Positions 1-7,086 are shown, counted from the first letter of the stretch. The stretch: DNA of 12,869 nt from Caulobacteraceae bacterium UBA5005 (GCA_002398405.1 DGYN01000115.1:1-12869); one strand, 5' to 3'. Notes: generated by a model from the sequence alone, not told the origin. Translations and numbers: made by a program.

Positions 1-632
1 GCCTCGTCGCGGCTGTCGATCAGCCAGCGGTAGGCGTGCAGCAGGGCCGCCGGTCCCATGAACTTTTCGCTGTTCCACCAGTAGCTCGGGCAGGAGGTCG
101 AGCAGCAGGCGCAGAGGATGCACTCATAGAGCCCGTCGAGCTTGGAGCGGTCCTCGGGGGTTTGCTTCCATTCGGTGGGCGGCGAGGGCGTGTCGGTGTG
201 CAGCCAGGGCTCGATCTCCGCGTATTGGGCGAAGAACTGGGTGAGGTCCGGCACCAGGTCCTTGATCACCGGCTGGTGCGGCAGGGGGCTGATCTGCACC
301 GCGGCCCCGGGGACGTCTTCCCAGCCGACTGTGCAGGCCAGCGTATTGCGCCCGCCGATGTTCATGGCGCAGGAACCGCAGACCCCCTCCCGGCAGGAGC
401 GCCGGAAGGTCAAGCTGGGGTCCATGGTGTTCTTGATGTGGATGATAGCGTCCAGCACCATGGGCCCGCACTGGTCGACGGCGACGTCATAGGTGTCCCA
501 ACGCGGGTTCTCCCCGGTCTCCGGATCGTAGCGGTAGACGCGGAAGGTCTTGACCTTCTTGGCCCCCTCGGGCGCCGGGAAATGGCGGCCCTTACCGATC
601 TTGGAGTTCTTGGGGAGGGTAAGCTGGACCAT
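1..632 (-). CDS. sdhB: Succinate dehydrogenase iron-sulfur subunit (3' end cut by window edge)
   Basis: This is the electron-transfer subunit of respiratory complex II; it passes electrons from the SdhA flavin through three iron-sulfur clusters to the quinone site in SdhC/SdhD, on the cytoplasmic face of the inner membrane. The 210 residues visible include the plant-ferredoxin-type [2Fe-2S] ligands C80, C85, C88 and C100 (CREGVCGSC, then C) and the first part of the C-terminal ferredoxin domain, CILCACCSTSCP, with C171, C174, C177 and C181, followed by SYWWN. The later cysteines of the [4Fe-4S] and [3Fe-4S] clusters lie beyond base 1; the family is about 240-260 residues long, so some 40-50 residues are missing because of the window boundary, not because of mutation. 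The start ATG abuts the creD stop codon (TAGATG). It is separated from sdhCDA by three unrelated genes, which is unusual. The identification is firm. Confidence 0.97.
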   Translation of the reverse strand, partial: MVQLTLPKNSKIGKGRHFPAPEGAKKVKTFRVYRYDPETGENPRWDTYDVAVDQCGPMVLDAIIHIKNTMDPSLTFRRSCREGVCGSCAMNIGGRNTLACTVGWEDVPGAAVQISPLPHQPVIKDLVPDLTQFFAQYAEIEPWLHTDTPSPPTEWKQTPEDRSKLDGLYECILCACCSTSCPSYWWNSEKFMGPAALLHAYRWLIDSRDE

Positions 633-2108
633 CTATGCGCCTTCCTTCACGTCCTTGTCGTTGCCGTACCAGTCGATGTTGCGGGTGAAGTACATCACCG
701 CAGCGATCGCCGCGAACGCCGCCACGGCGCCCACCAACAGCGCCCAGTCCTCAAGCCGCATCAGGATATAGATCAGCAGATAGAGAACGGCGAACGCAAT
801 GAGGGCGACATACCCCTGCTTCTTGCTGTTGAAAACCCATCCCGCATAGGCGCTGATCAGTCCGACCGTCGCTGCCGCCGAAATGGCGAAGCCGATGTCG
901 AATCCGACCCGCTCGGCGATGGAAAGCAGCAGCAGGTAGAAGATCACCTGGGCCAGGCCAATCAGCACATATTGCGCCGGGTGGATGCGCTTTTTCTGGG
1001 TGGTCTCGAAGAGGAAATAGGTCAGGAACACTAGGCCCACGAACATCACCGCGTACTTCAGCGAGCGCTGCACCGCCTGATAGGGATTGGCCGTCTCGAT
1101 CAGGGAGACGCCGAGGGACGCGGGGCCCAGGCGCGAGATGACATCGCTGGTCCCCTCATTGACCACGCCGCGGGCGATATAGGGCACTGACCAATCGGCG
1201 GAGAAGGTCCCCTTGGGCGCGCCGTCCTTGGTCTCCTGGCCGTCCTTGTCGCCGGCCTCGTTGTGCGAAACGGGAAGGAAGCCGCCGTCATAGGAGGGAG
1301 CCGGCCAGTCGCCCGTGGCCTTGAAGGTGGTGGTCTCAGCGAAGGGCAGCAAAGCCAGGCGCTGGGCGCCGGAGAACTTCATGGTCGCGGTGGCCTCAAA
1401 GGTGTCGCCGACCTTCAGGCCATCGACGCCCGAGCCGAAGAACTTGAAGTCCCCGGACGGCATACTGTTGTTGGGAATGGCGGAGCGTTGTTCGGCCGCC
1501 AGCTCCATGCTGGACAGAGCCTGGGCGGGCACCATCTGAATCTTGTTCTCGCCCATGGAAAGCGTGATGTCCGACTGCGCGCCGCGGGCGTCGCTCGCCC
1601 CCACCAGTAGCTCAGCCCTTGTCCAGTCCAGGGTCGCGCCCCTGGGCGCCGCGCTGCCGGCGGTGGCGAGATCGAACTGGCCGGTCAAAACGACGTCGGC
1701 GCTATAGGTGACAGCCTTGAACAGGCCCCGGCGTTTGACCCCGGTATCCAGCGTCGCGGTTCCGGCGCCGGTCTTGGGGAACACCACATAGACCCCGTTC
1801 TCGGGGCCCCGCTGCTCCTCGCCATTGGCCGCGGCCCGAGCCGGGATGTTGTAGGGAATGGCCAGCACCGGCCCCAGAAAGGTCTGCGGCCCGCCGACCA
1901 GTTCGGAAAGCTCAGCGGTGACCCGCTCGGCGCGGCTGGTGCGGTCCATCAGGACCGCGAAGACGAAGAGCGCCGGAATGCTCATCAACAGCGCCAGGGC
2001 GCAGACCAGCAGAAGCTTCAGCCCCATGGACCGTGCCGGCGCGCGGACGGTGATGGCGGGCCCTTGAGGGGGCGCGGGGGCGGGATTGGTCGGGGGCTTG
2101 GCGGGCAT
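633..2108 (-). CDS. creD: CreD-family inner membrane protein
   Basis: A 491-residue protein of the CreD family (E. coli CreD is about 450 residues). A proline-rich cytoplasmic start (residues 4-17) precedes one membrane segment (about 29-53). Next come the family hallmark GGPQ (72-75) and GPVLAIPY (79-86), then a large soluble, presumably periplasmic domain (about 90-350). The C-terminal bundle has about five membrane segments (354-368, 381-398, 404-424, 433-451, 453-475) and ends in the typical RLEDWALL and RNIDWY motifs. In E. coli and Stenotrophomonas, CreD belongs to the CreBC regulon and affects envelope integrity and beta-lactam response; its biochemical activity is not established. No creB or creC is in the window. 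The start is supported by GAGGAAG 9 bases upstream, overlapping the stop of the preceding methyltransferase gene. The gene lies between that methyltransferase and sdhB and abuts sdhB with no spacer. Confidence 0.9.
   Translation of the reverse strand: MPAKPPTNPAPAPPQGPAITVRAPARSMGLKLLLVCALALLMSIPALFVFAVLMDRTSRAERVTAELSELVGGPQTFLGPVLAIPYNIPARAAANGEEQRGPENGVYVVFPKTGAGTATLDTGVKRRGLFKAVTYSADVVLTGQFDLATAGSAAPRGATLDWTRAELLVGASDARGAQSDITLSMGENKIQMVPAQALSSMELAAEQRSAIPNNSMPSGDFKFFGSGVDGLKVGDTFEATATMKFSGAQRLALLPFAETTTFKATGDWPAPSYDGGFLPVSHNEAGDKDGQETKDGAPKGTFSADWSVPYIARGVVNEGTSDVISRLGPASLGVSLIETANPYQAVQRSLKYAVMFVGLVFLTYFLFETTQKKRIHPAQYVLIGLAQVIFYLLLLSIAERVGFDIGFAISAAATVGLISAYAGWVFNSKKQGYVALIAFAVLYLLIYILMRLEDWALLVGAVAAFAAIAAVMYFTRNIDWYGNDKDVKEGA
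640..647 (-). promoter_or_regulatory. Strong Shine-Dalgarno of sdhB inside the creD 3' end
   Basis: On the minus strand AAGGAAGG ends 7 bases before the sdhB ATG and lies wholly within the last codons of creD. Together with the abutting TAGATG junction this implies that sdhB is translated from a messenger that also carries creD, probably with translational coupling. This fixes the sdhB start. Confidence 0.7.
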
Positions 2109-2123
2109 GGCTTTCGTCTTCCT

Positions 2124-2921
2124 CTAATCGAGAATCAGAAACGCGTTGATCCTGTTACGCCCGGCTTCTCGATACCCGAGAGCCTTCATGTGCTTGACGA
2201 TGTTGTCGACCGCAGCGTCGATGAAAAGGTCTTCGATCACCACCCGCTTTGGCCAGTGTTGTTTCGGTGCAGTTTCGAAGTAGGGGCGCAGCACCTGATC
2301 CTCGAACCCTTCGACGTCGATCTTCAGGGCGTCGATGGTTGTCACCTTGTGCTCGGCGAAGATAGCCACGAGCGTCCGCATCGGCACCACGACATCGCCA
2401 TCGGCGGTGACCTTGGAGTGGGCCGGGTTCTGCTTGGCCGCGAACCGCGCCTCGCCGTCCTTGTCTCCCGCCGCGCAGAGCACCAGGGCAAGCTGCGGAT
2501 AGGCGTTGAGCCGAACATTCTCGACGACCCGGGCGCCGGCCACCGGATCGGCCTCGATAGCGATGACCTTGCCCTTGGCTCCCACCGCGTCCGCCAGGGA
2601 CAGGGCATAGAGCCCGACATTGGCCCCGATATCGATAAAGGTCGCGCCGGCCTTCAGCCCCTGCCGCAGGAACTCGATCTCCGGCCCCTCATAGCCGGGC
2701 ATCAGGGCGATGCCCCATTCGATGGGGTTGTTGTCGAGGTTCAGCCGGAACTTCACCCCGTCCAGCTCATAGTCCACCGGCCCTGAGCGGACCTTCATCA
2801 GATGCTTGGCGACGTGCGGCCGGAAGGTCCCCCGCCGCAGCAGGGGATTTCCCCGCACCGCCTTGATGATCCGCGCCTGCCGGTTGCTGGGCGCGAAGCT
2901 GCCAAAGGGCTCACCGGTCAC
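2124..2921 (-). CDS. FkbM-family (Methyltransf_21) SAM-dependent methyltransferase, downstream copy
   Basis: A class I SAM-dependent methyltransferase of the FkbM type (about 265 residues). FIDIGANVGLY holds the SAM-binding motif I (DIGANVG, 97-103), AIEAD (121-125) carries the acidic ribose-binding residue, and KIDVEGFE (200-207) is the FkbM signature near the C-terminal half. I use a GTG start at 2921. It overlaps the upstream gene's TGA as GTGA, and with it all motifs fall at the same residue numbers as in the upstream paralogue (both begin with a PFG-[ST]-[FY]-AP block). The reading frame is open further to an ATG at 3011, but those extra 30 residues are an arginine- and proline-rich out-of-frame copy of the neighbour's coding sequence. 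FkbM enzymes usually O-methylate sugars, polyketides or other small molecules; the substrate here cannot be told from the sequence. It is followed after 15 bases by creD. Confidence 0.88.
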   Translation of the reverse strand: MTGEPFGSFAPSNRQARIIKAVRGNPLLRRGTFRPHVAKHLMKVRSGPVDYELDGVKFRLNLDNNPIEWGIALMPGYEGPEIEFLRQGLKAGATFIDIGANVGLYALSLADAVGAKGKVIAIEADPVAGARVVENVRLNAYPQLALVLCAAGDKDGEARFAAKQNPAHSKVTADGDVVVPMRTLVAIFAEHKVTTIDALKIDVEGFEDQVLRPYFETAPKQHWPKRVVIEDLFIDAAVDNIVKHMKALGYREAGRNRINAFLILD

Positions 2922-3721
2922 GGGCAAAACTCCAGAAGACTGTTCTGCCGGGTGCGGCCGACTTCGACATAGCCTGCTTCGGCCAGCTGGCCGAACAGGT
3001 CCGCGCCCCATTCAGCTTCGGTCAGGTGCTCAATGACGATCCGCCAAGGCCACAGGCTCTCAGGCGCCTCGCGGAAGAACGGCCCCAGGGCTTCGGCTTC
3101 ACGGCCCTCAATGTCGATCTTGATCGCCCCGATGGCCTCGATCTTCAGGTCCTTGAGGAGGTCGATCAGGGTCCGCGTCTCCATGCCGCCCTCAAGACCC
3201 TCCTCGAACCTCGCGATGGCAAGGTCGCCATACTTGTAGGTCAGGCCGCCCGTCATGTTGCGGTCCGAGATCGCGACCTCGGCGACTGTCACCCGATTGG
3301 CCACGCCCGACGCGGCGATGTTGGCGTGAAGGCGGGGGAGGACGATGTCGCCGGGCTCGATGGCGATCACCCGCGCCGTCTCCGACCGCCGGGCCACGGC
3401 CACGGTGTAGAGGCCGATGTTGGCGCCGATATCCAGGAACACGCCCTCGTCGAGGGAGGCGGCGATGAAGTCGATCTCCTGGCTGTTGTAAGTCGGGTGC
3501 AGCAGCAGGCCGATCTCGATCAGGTTGTCGGCGTGGTGCAGTCGGAACCGCCCCGTGTCGCGTTCGACATCCAGCGGGCCCTTGCGCAGGGCGGTCAGCA
3601 GTTTGCTGATCAGCGGCCTAAAATCGCCTCTGTGCAGAAAAGTTGAACGGGCGAGGCTGATGACCGCCTTCTGCAAGGCAGTGGGGGCGTAAGTTCCGAA
3701 AGGTGGGTCAAGCTCAGACAT
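2918..3721 (-). CDS. FkbM-family (Methyltransf_21) SAM-dependent methyltransferase, upstream copy
   Basis: A 267-residue protein with SAM-binding motif I DIGANIG (97-103), the acidic residue of AIEPG at E122, and KIDIEG (201-206), the conserved FkbM block. It has no membrane segment or signal peptide and is presumably cytoplasmic. It is clearly paralogous to the next gene: both share PFG, the RG-x-FRP block (31-36 here), GP-[LV]-D, the motif I position, and a C-terminal R-x-R/N-x-N element. The ATG at 3721 is preceded directly by GGGGAGAGGG, which is at once the only Shine-Dalgarno-like sequence and one arm of an intergenic repeat. The gene follows sdhA after a 173-base gap, so it may either read through from the sdh promoter or have its own unrecognised promoter. 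The methyl acceptor is unknown; a surface polysaccharide or glycolipid sugar would be typical for the family. Confidence 0.88.
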   Translation of the reverse strand: MSELDPPFGTYAPTALQKAVISLARSTFLHRGDFRPLISKLLTALRKGPLDVERDTGRFRLHHADNLIEIGLLLHPTYNSQEIDFIAASLDEGVFLDIGANIGLYTVAVARRSETARVIAIEPGDIVLPRLHANIAASGVANRVTVAEVAISDRNMTGGLTYKYGDLAIARFEEGLEGGMETRTLIDLLKDLKIEAIGAIKIDIEGREAEALGPFFREAPESLWPWRIVIEHLTEAEWGADLFGQLAEAGYVEVGRTRQNSLLEFCP

Positions 3722-3867
3722 CCCTCTCCCCGCGAGCGAAGCGACGGGGGGAGAGGTAAGGAGAGGGGAAGTCGCCCGAAACCGCGCCGGCGGTAGACAG
3801 CATCTCTCGCCGCGCGGACGCGCGGCCCCCCTCTCCTACACCTCTCCCCCGCGTGGCGGGGGCGAGG
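3722..3867. repeat. Intergenic REP/MITE-like palindromic element
   Basis: This fills most of the sdhA-methyltransferase gap. A hairpin pairs CCTCTCCCC (3723-3731) with GGGGAGAGG (3748-3756). A second hairpin pairs CCTCTCCCCCGC (3841-3852) with GCGGGGGCGAGG (3856-3867), with one mismatch and a 3-base loop. A small central hairpin pairs GCCGCGC (3809-3815) with GCGCGGC (3820-3826). The two ends are also inverted copies of each other: GGGGGGAGAGGTAAGGAGAGGGG-like sequence (3746-3768) against CCCCTCTCCTACACCTCTCC (3827-3846), differing by one spacer base. I infer a non-autonomous palindromic repeat; it may also act as a partial terminator or RNA stabiliser between sdhA and the downstream genes. 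No coding potential was seen in it. Confidence 0.7.
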
Positions 3868-3894
3868 AATGAAAGGGCTTGAACCATCGTCTTG

Positions 3895-5685
3895 CTAGTA
3901 AACCCGCGCCTTGGGCTTGATGTAGTCGATGTCCTTGGAGAGCGTGTAGGTGTGCACCGGGCGGTAATCGATCGCCACCTTGCCGGAGGTCTGATCGCAC
4001 CAGGCCAGGGTGTGCTTCATCCAGGTCTTGTCGTCGCGGTCGGGGAAGTCCTCCCGCGCCTGGGCGCCGCGGCTTTCCTGGCGGTTCAGGGCGCCCGCCG
4101 CCGTGACCATGGCTTGGCCCAGCAGGTTGTCGAACTCCAGCGTTTCCACGAGGTCCGTGTTCCAGATCATGCCCCGGTCGGTGACCTGGATGTCGGCGGC
4201 CTTCTGACGGACAACTTCCAGCCGGTCGACGCCGCTCTTCAGGGTCTCGCCCATGCGGTAGACGGCGACGTCCTCCTGCATGGCCTTCTGCATTTCCAGG
4301 CGCAGCGCGGCGGTCTTGATCGAGCCGGCGGCGTTGCGGAATTTGTCGAAGCGCGCCAGGTGGCCGTCGGTCTGCGACGGCTTCAGTTCCGGCTGGGCGA
4401 CGCCGGCTTTGAGCACTTCGGCGCAGCGCAGGCCCACGGCCCGGCCGAACACCACCAGGTCGATCAGGCTGTTGGAGCCAAGGCGATTGGCGCCGTGCAC
4501 CGAAACGCAGGCCGCTTCGCCGACGGCCATCAGGCCGGGCACCACGGCGTCCGGATCCTTGCCCTTGCGGGTCACCGCCTCGCCGTAGAAGTTCGTCGGG
4601 ATGCCGCCCATGTTGTAGTGCACGGTCGGCAGCACCGGGATCGGCTCCTTGGTGACGTCGACGCCGGAGAAAATCTTCGCCGTCTCCGAAATCCCCGGCA
4701 GGCGCTCGTGCAAGATCTTGGGGTCCAGGTGATCCAGGTGCAGGAATATGTGGTCCTTGTTGGGACCCACGCCCCGGCCCTCTCGGATCTCCATGGTCAT
4801 GGCGCGGGAAACGACGTCGCGTGACGCCAGGTCCTTCACGGTCGGCGCATATCGCTCCATGAACCGCTCGCCTTCGGAATTGGTGAGGTAGCCGCCCTCG
4901 CCGCGCGCGCCCTCGGTGATCAGGCAGCCCGCGCCATAGATCCCGGTCGGGTGGAACTGGACGAATTCCATGTCCTGCAGCGGCAGGCCGGCGCGCAGCA
5001 CCATGGCGTTGCCGTCGCCCGTGCAGGTGTGGGCGCTGGTGGCGGAGAAGTAGGCCCGGCCATAGCCGCCGGTGGCGAGGATCACGGTCTGGGCGCGGAA
5101 GCGATGCAGGGTGCCGTCGTCGAGCTTCCAGGCAGTGACGCCCCGGCAGACGCCGCCTTCATCCATGATCAGGTCCAGCGCGAAGTACTCGATGAAGAAC
5201 TCCGTCGAGTAGGACAGGGACTTGCCGTACATGGTGTGCAGCATGGCGTGGCCGGTGCGGTCGGCCGCCGCGCAGGTCCGCTGGATGGGGCCTTCGCCGT
5301 AGTTCTTGGTCATGCCGCCAAAGGCGCGCTGATAGATCTTGCCTTCCGGGGTGCGCGAGAAGGGCACGCCCCAGTGTTCCAGCTCATAGACCGCCTGGGG
5401 AGCGTTGCGGACCAGGTACTCGATGGCGTCCTGGTCGCCGAGCCAGTCGGATCCCTTGACCGTGTCGTACATATGCCAGCGCCAGTCGTCCTCGCTCATA
5501 TTGCCGAGGCTGGCCGAGATGCCGCCCTGGGCGGCGACGGTGTGCGAGCGGGTGGGAAACACCTTGCTGATGCAGGCGGTCTTCAGGCCCGCCTGGGCGC
5601 AGCCTAGGGCGGCGCGAAGGCCAGAGCCCCCGGCCCCGACCACCACGACGTCGTAGGTGTGGTCGATGAACTGGTAGGCGGCCAT
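3895..5685 (-). CDS. sdhA: Succinate dehydrogenase flavoprotein subunit
   Basis: This is the catalytic subunit of complex II; it oxidises succinate to fumarate (EC 1.3.5.1) in the TCA cycle, bound to the cytoplasmic side of the inner membrane. The 596-residue length is normal. Visible features are the FAD dinucleotide motif GAGGSG (17-22), the covalent-flavin histidine H48 in RSHTVAAQGG, HPTG (245-248), RGEGGYL (261-267), the catalytic arginine R289 in ASRDVVSR, the substrate histidine H356 in HYNMGG, and GANRLGSNSL near the C-terminal flavin site. All expected active-site residues are present. The ATG abuts the sdhD stop (TAGATG), so translation is likely coupled. A palindromic repeat lies directly downstream. 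Confidence 0.99.
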   Translation of the reverse strand: MAAYQFIDHTYDVVVVGAGGSGLRAALGCAQAGLKTACISKVFPTRSHTVAAQGGISASLGNMSEDDWRWHMYDTVKGSDWLGDQDAIEYLVRNAPQAVYELEHWGVPFSRTPEGKIYQRAFGGMTKNYGEGPIQRTCAAADRTGHAMLHTMYGKSLSYSTEFFIEYFALDLIMDEGGVCRGVTAWKLDDGTLHRFRAQTVILATGGYGRAYFSATSAHTCTGDGNAMVLRAGLPLQDMEFVQFHPTGIYGAGCLITEGARGEGGYLTNSEGERFMERYAPTVKDLASRDVVSRAMTMEIREGRGVGPNKDHIFLHLDHLDPKILHERLPGISETAKIFSGVDVTKEPIPVLPTVHYNMGGIPTNFYGEAVTRKGKDPDAVVPGLMAVGEAACVSVHGANRLGSNSLIDLVVFGRAVGLRCAEVLKAGVAQPELKPSQTDGHLARFDKFRNAAGSIKTAALRLEMQKAMQEDVAVYRMGETLKSGVDRLEVVRQKAADIQVTDRGMIWNTDLVETLEFDNLLGQAMVTAAGALNRQESRGAQAREDFPDRDDKTWMKHTLAWCDQTSGKVAIDYRPVHTYTLSKDIDYIKPKARVY

Positions 5686-6078
5686 CTAAAAGGATCCGTT
5701 GGTGAAGGCGACCTTCAGGACCGAGAAGGCCGCGAGCGTGCCGCCGAGGGCGCAGATGAAGAGGTTGAGGATCAGCAGGGCGATCTTGCCGAGATGGTCC
5801 TGGATATAGTCCTCGACCACCACCCGGACGCCGGCGTGCATGTGCCAGAAGGTGACTGCAATCAACAGGAAGATCAGGGTGGCGTTGATCGGGTTTGACA
5901 CAAAGTTGACCGCGTCGCCGTAACCGGCCGATGACAGTCGGACTGCCGCGAATATTATCCACACACAGAGGGGAATGAGCGCGAGCGCGCTGACCCGTTC
6001 GGCGATCCAGTGGCCGGCGCCGTGCTTGGCGCTGCCAAGGCCGCGGGCGCGGGAGTGGTCGGTGCGATAGCCGCTCAT
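5686..6078 (-). CDS. sdhD: Succinate dehydrogenase membrane anchor subunit D
   Basis: A 130-residue membrane subunit of complex II with three predicted helices (about 28-48, 64-88, 99-122). W24-x3-R28-VSALALIPL is typical of alphaproteobacterial SdhD. H81 in HMHAGVRVVVEDY aligns with the haem-associated histidine of E. coli SdhD, and D90-Y91 with the quinone-site Asp-Tyr pair. With SdhC it binds haem b and ubiquinone. The start is the ATG at 6078, which shares one base with the sdhC stop (TGATG). The frame stays open upstream to 6948, but that extension is the opposite reading of sdhC and the divergent intergenic region and is not used. Confidence 0.95.
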   Translation of the reverse strand: MSGYRTDHSRARGLGSAKHGAGHWIAERVSALALIPLCVWIIFAAVRLSSAGYGDAVNFVSNPINATLIFLLIAVTFWHMHAGVRVVVEDYIQDHLGKIALLILNLFICALGGTLAAFSVLKVAFTNGSF

Positions 6079-6473
6079 CAAATCCCCCCCGTGGCGTAGG
6101 CGAGGCCCCAGGTGAACAGGGTCGCGACGGCGGTGAAGCCCATCAGGGCCCAGGCGGAAAAGTCGGCGGTCTTCAGGTCGAAGCCCTCCCCCATGTCGAA
6201 GAACAGGTGGCGGATGCCGTTGCCGAGGTGGAAGAACATGCAGATCGTCAGGCCGAACAGCACGACCTTGCCCGGGATCGAGCCCAACACCCCCAGGAAG
6301 TTGTTGTAGGTCACCGGCCCGCCCGCCAGGGCCGCCGCCCACCAGGCCCCGATCAGGGCGCCGGCATAGAGGCCGCAGCCGGTCACCCGATGCATGATCG
6401 AGACGAACATGGTGATATGAAACCGCCAGACCTGCAGGTGGGGCGATAGGGGTCTGTCCTTCGCGTCCGCCAT
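6078..6473 (-). CDS. sdhC: Succinate dehydrogenase cytochrome b556 subunit C
   Basis: A 131-residue membrane anchor of complex II. It starts with the family signature RPLSPHLQVW (7-16), followed by SIMHRVTG (25-32), whose S25 and R29 match the E. coli quinone-site Ser27 and Arg31. H82 in HLGNGIRH matches the haem b axial ligand (E. coli SdhC His84). Three helices are seen at about 24-50, 63-85 and 105-127. It is first in the sdh operon. The ATG has a purine-rich GAGGGA close upstream and a promoter-like sequence about 40 bases further up. Its stop overlaps the sdhD start by one base. Confidence 0.97.
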   Translation of the reverse strand: MADAKDRPLSPHLQVWRFHITMFVSIMHRVTGCGLYAGALIGAWWAAALAGGPVTYNNFLGVLGSIPGKVVLFGLTICMFFHLGNGIRHLFFDMGEGFDLKTADFSAWALMGFTAVATLFTWGLAYATGGI

Positions 6474-6509
6474 GATTCCCTCGCCGTTCAGCCCGTCTGA
6501 TTGGCGCTG

Positions 6510-6537
6510 CTTTTAAGCCTGCTCCCCCCGGTGTCAA
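6510..6537 (-). promoter_or_regulatory. Predicted housekeeping-sigma promoter of the sdh operon
   Basis: On the minus strand TTGACAC (from 6537) is followed after 12 bases by GCTTAAAAG (ending 6510). This fits the Caulobacter housekeeping pattern (TTGAC-like -35, 10-14 bases, GCTANAWC-like -10) with a perfect TTGAC and a 6-of-8 -10 element. The transcript would start about 30 bases upstream of sdhC. No operator was recognised. This is a prediction from sequence only. Confidence 0.55.
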
Positions 6538-6559
6538 CGAAGGCGCGGACGCGAGATAT

Positions 6560-6584
6560 GGAACTGTCGCAAGTTTGATGCGTT
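6560..6584 (+). promoter_or_regulatory. EcfG/SigT-type general stress promoter of the response regulator
   Basis: GGAAC (6560-6564), a 16-base spacer, and CGTT (6581-6584) form an exact match to the alphaproteobacterial EcfG (Caulobacter SigT) consensus GGAAC-N16/17-CGTT. It is correctly oriented and about 60 bases before the response regulator start. It predicts induction of that gene by the PhyR-NepR-EcfG general stress response. It also rules out the in-frame ATG at 6575, which lies inside the spacer. Confidence 0.72.
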
Positions 6585-6643
6585 GCGGCACTTCTGGGGA
6601 TGAACACCAAGCAATCTGCTGGACGAACTCAAGGGGGAACGCG

Positions 6644-7057
6644 ATGCTGACAACTGGCGCCGCTGAAGGAACAAAGCCCATGACCGCAGAACCGACCGAC
6701 GCCCTCAAGGGGGCGCGGGTCCTGGTCCTGGAAGACGAGACCCTGGTCTCGATGATGGTCGAGGACATGCTGGCCGATCTGGGCTGCGAAGTGGTGGGTC
6801 CGTTCGCGCGCCTCGACCAGGCGCTGAGCTTCATCGACGGCGGCGGCGAGCTCGACCTGGCCCTGCTGGACGTCAACCTCGGCGGCGAGCGCAGTTTCCC
6901 CATGGCGGAAAAGCTTGTCGAAAAGGGCGTCCCCTTCGTGTTCACCACCGGCTACGACGAGGCCGGCATGCCCGACGTCTGGCGCGGGCGGCCCTCGCTG
7001 CGCAAACCGTTCATGATGCACGAGATGGCCGCCGTGCTGCGCAGCGCGATCAGCTAG
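6644..7057 (+). CDS. Single-domain response regulator, FAT GUY type
   Basis: A stand-alone CheY-like receiver of 137 residues with no output domain. The acidic pocket is E30-D31-E32 (VLEDE), the phospho-acceptor is D76 (LLDVNLGG), the switch threonine lies in FTTGY (100-104) and the lysine is K121 (LRKPF). PFVFTTGY (97-104) closely matches the PFxFATGY signature of FAT GUY receivers (Sphingomonas SdrG, Caulobacter MrrA), with Thr in place of Ala. Known members take phosphate from HWE/HisKA2-type kinases and feed the general stress response. The EcfG-type promoter upstream agrees with such a role. The start at 6644 has GGGGGA 5 bases upstream; a start at 6680 (125 residues, GAAGGA upstream) is also possible because residues 1-22 precede the domain. 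No kinase gene lies nearby. Orthology to mrrA is not claimed. Confidence 0.92.
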   Translation: MLTTGAAEGTKPMTAEPTDALKGARVLVLEDETLVSMMVEDMLADLGCEVVGPFARLDQALSFIDGGGELDLALLDVNLGGERSFPMAEKLVEKGVPFVFTTGYDEAGMPDVWRGRPSLRKPFMMHEMAAVLRSAIS

Positions 7058-7086
7058 GGGACATGTACCTTAAGGTACGTGTCCCC
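7057..7086. repeat. 30-base palindrome at the response regulator gene end
   Basis: GGGGACATGTACC (7057-7069), loop TTAA, GGTACGTGTCCCC (7074-7086): a 13-pair stem with one T/G position, which is a U-G wobble in plus-strand RNA. Its first base is the last base of the response regulator's TAG stop. An inverted copy lies at 7136-7164. It could serve as a terminator-like hairpin, though no T-run follows. It looks like a REP-type mobile palindrome. Confidence 0.8.

Noticed and set aside
36..1034. Long plus-strand open frame opposite sdhB and creD
   Set aside because: Runs across two genes on the other strand, including their junction, and shows no recognisable protein family.
3722..3894. CRISPR-like or tandem repeat array after sdhA
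   Set aside because: The repeated units are inverted palindromes of variable spacing, not regularly spaced direct repeats, and no cas gene is present.
6575..6643. Upstream ATG extension of the response regulator
   Set aside because: The ATG at 6575 lies inside the spacer of the predicted EcfG promoter and would precede the transcript start; better starts with ribosome binding sites exist at 6644 and 6680.
5686..6948. A 420-codon open frame on the minus strand ending with SdhD
   Set aside because: Only the last 130 codons are SdhD. The upstream part crosses sdhC in another frame, the divergent promoter region and the response regulator antisense; it lacks family features.
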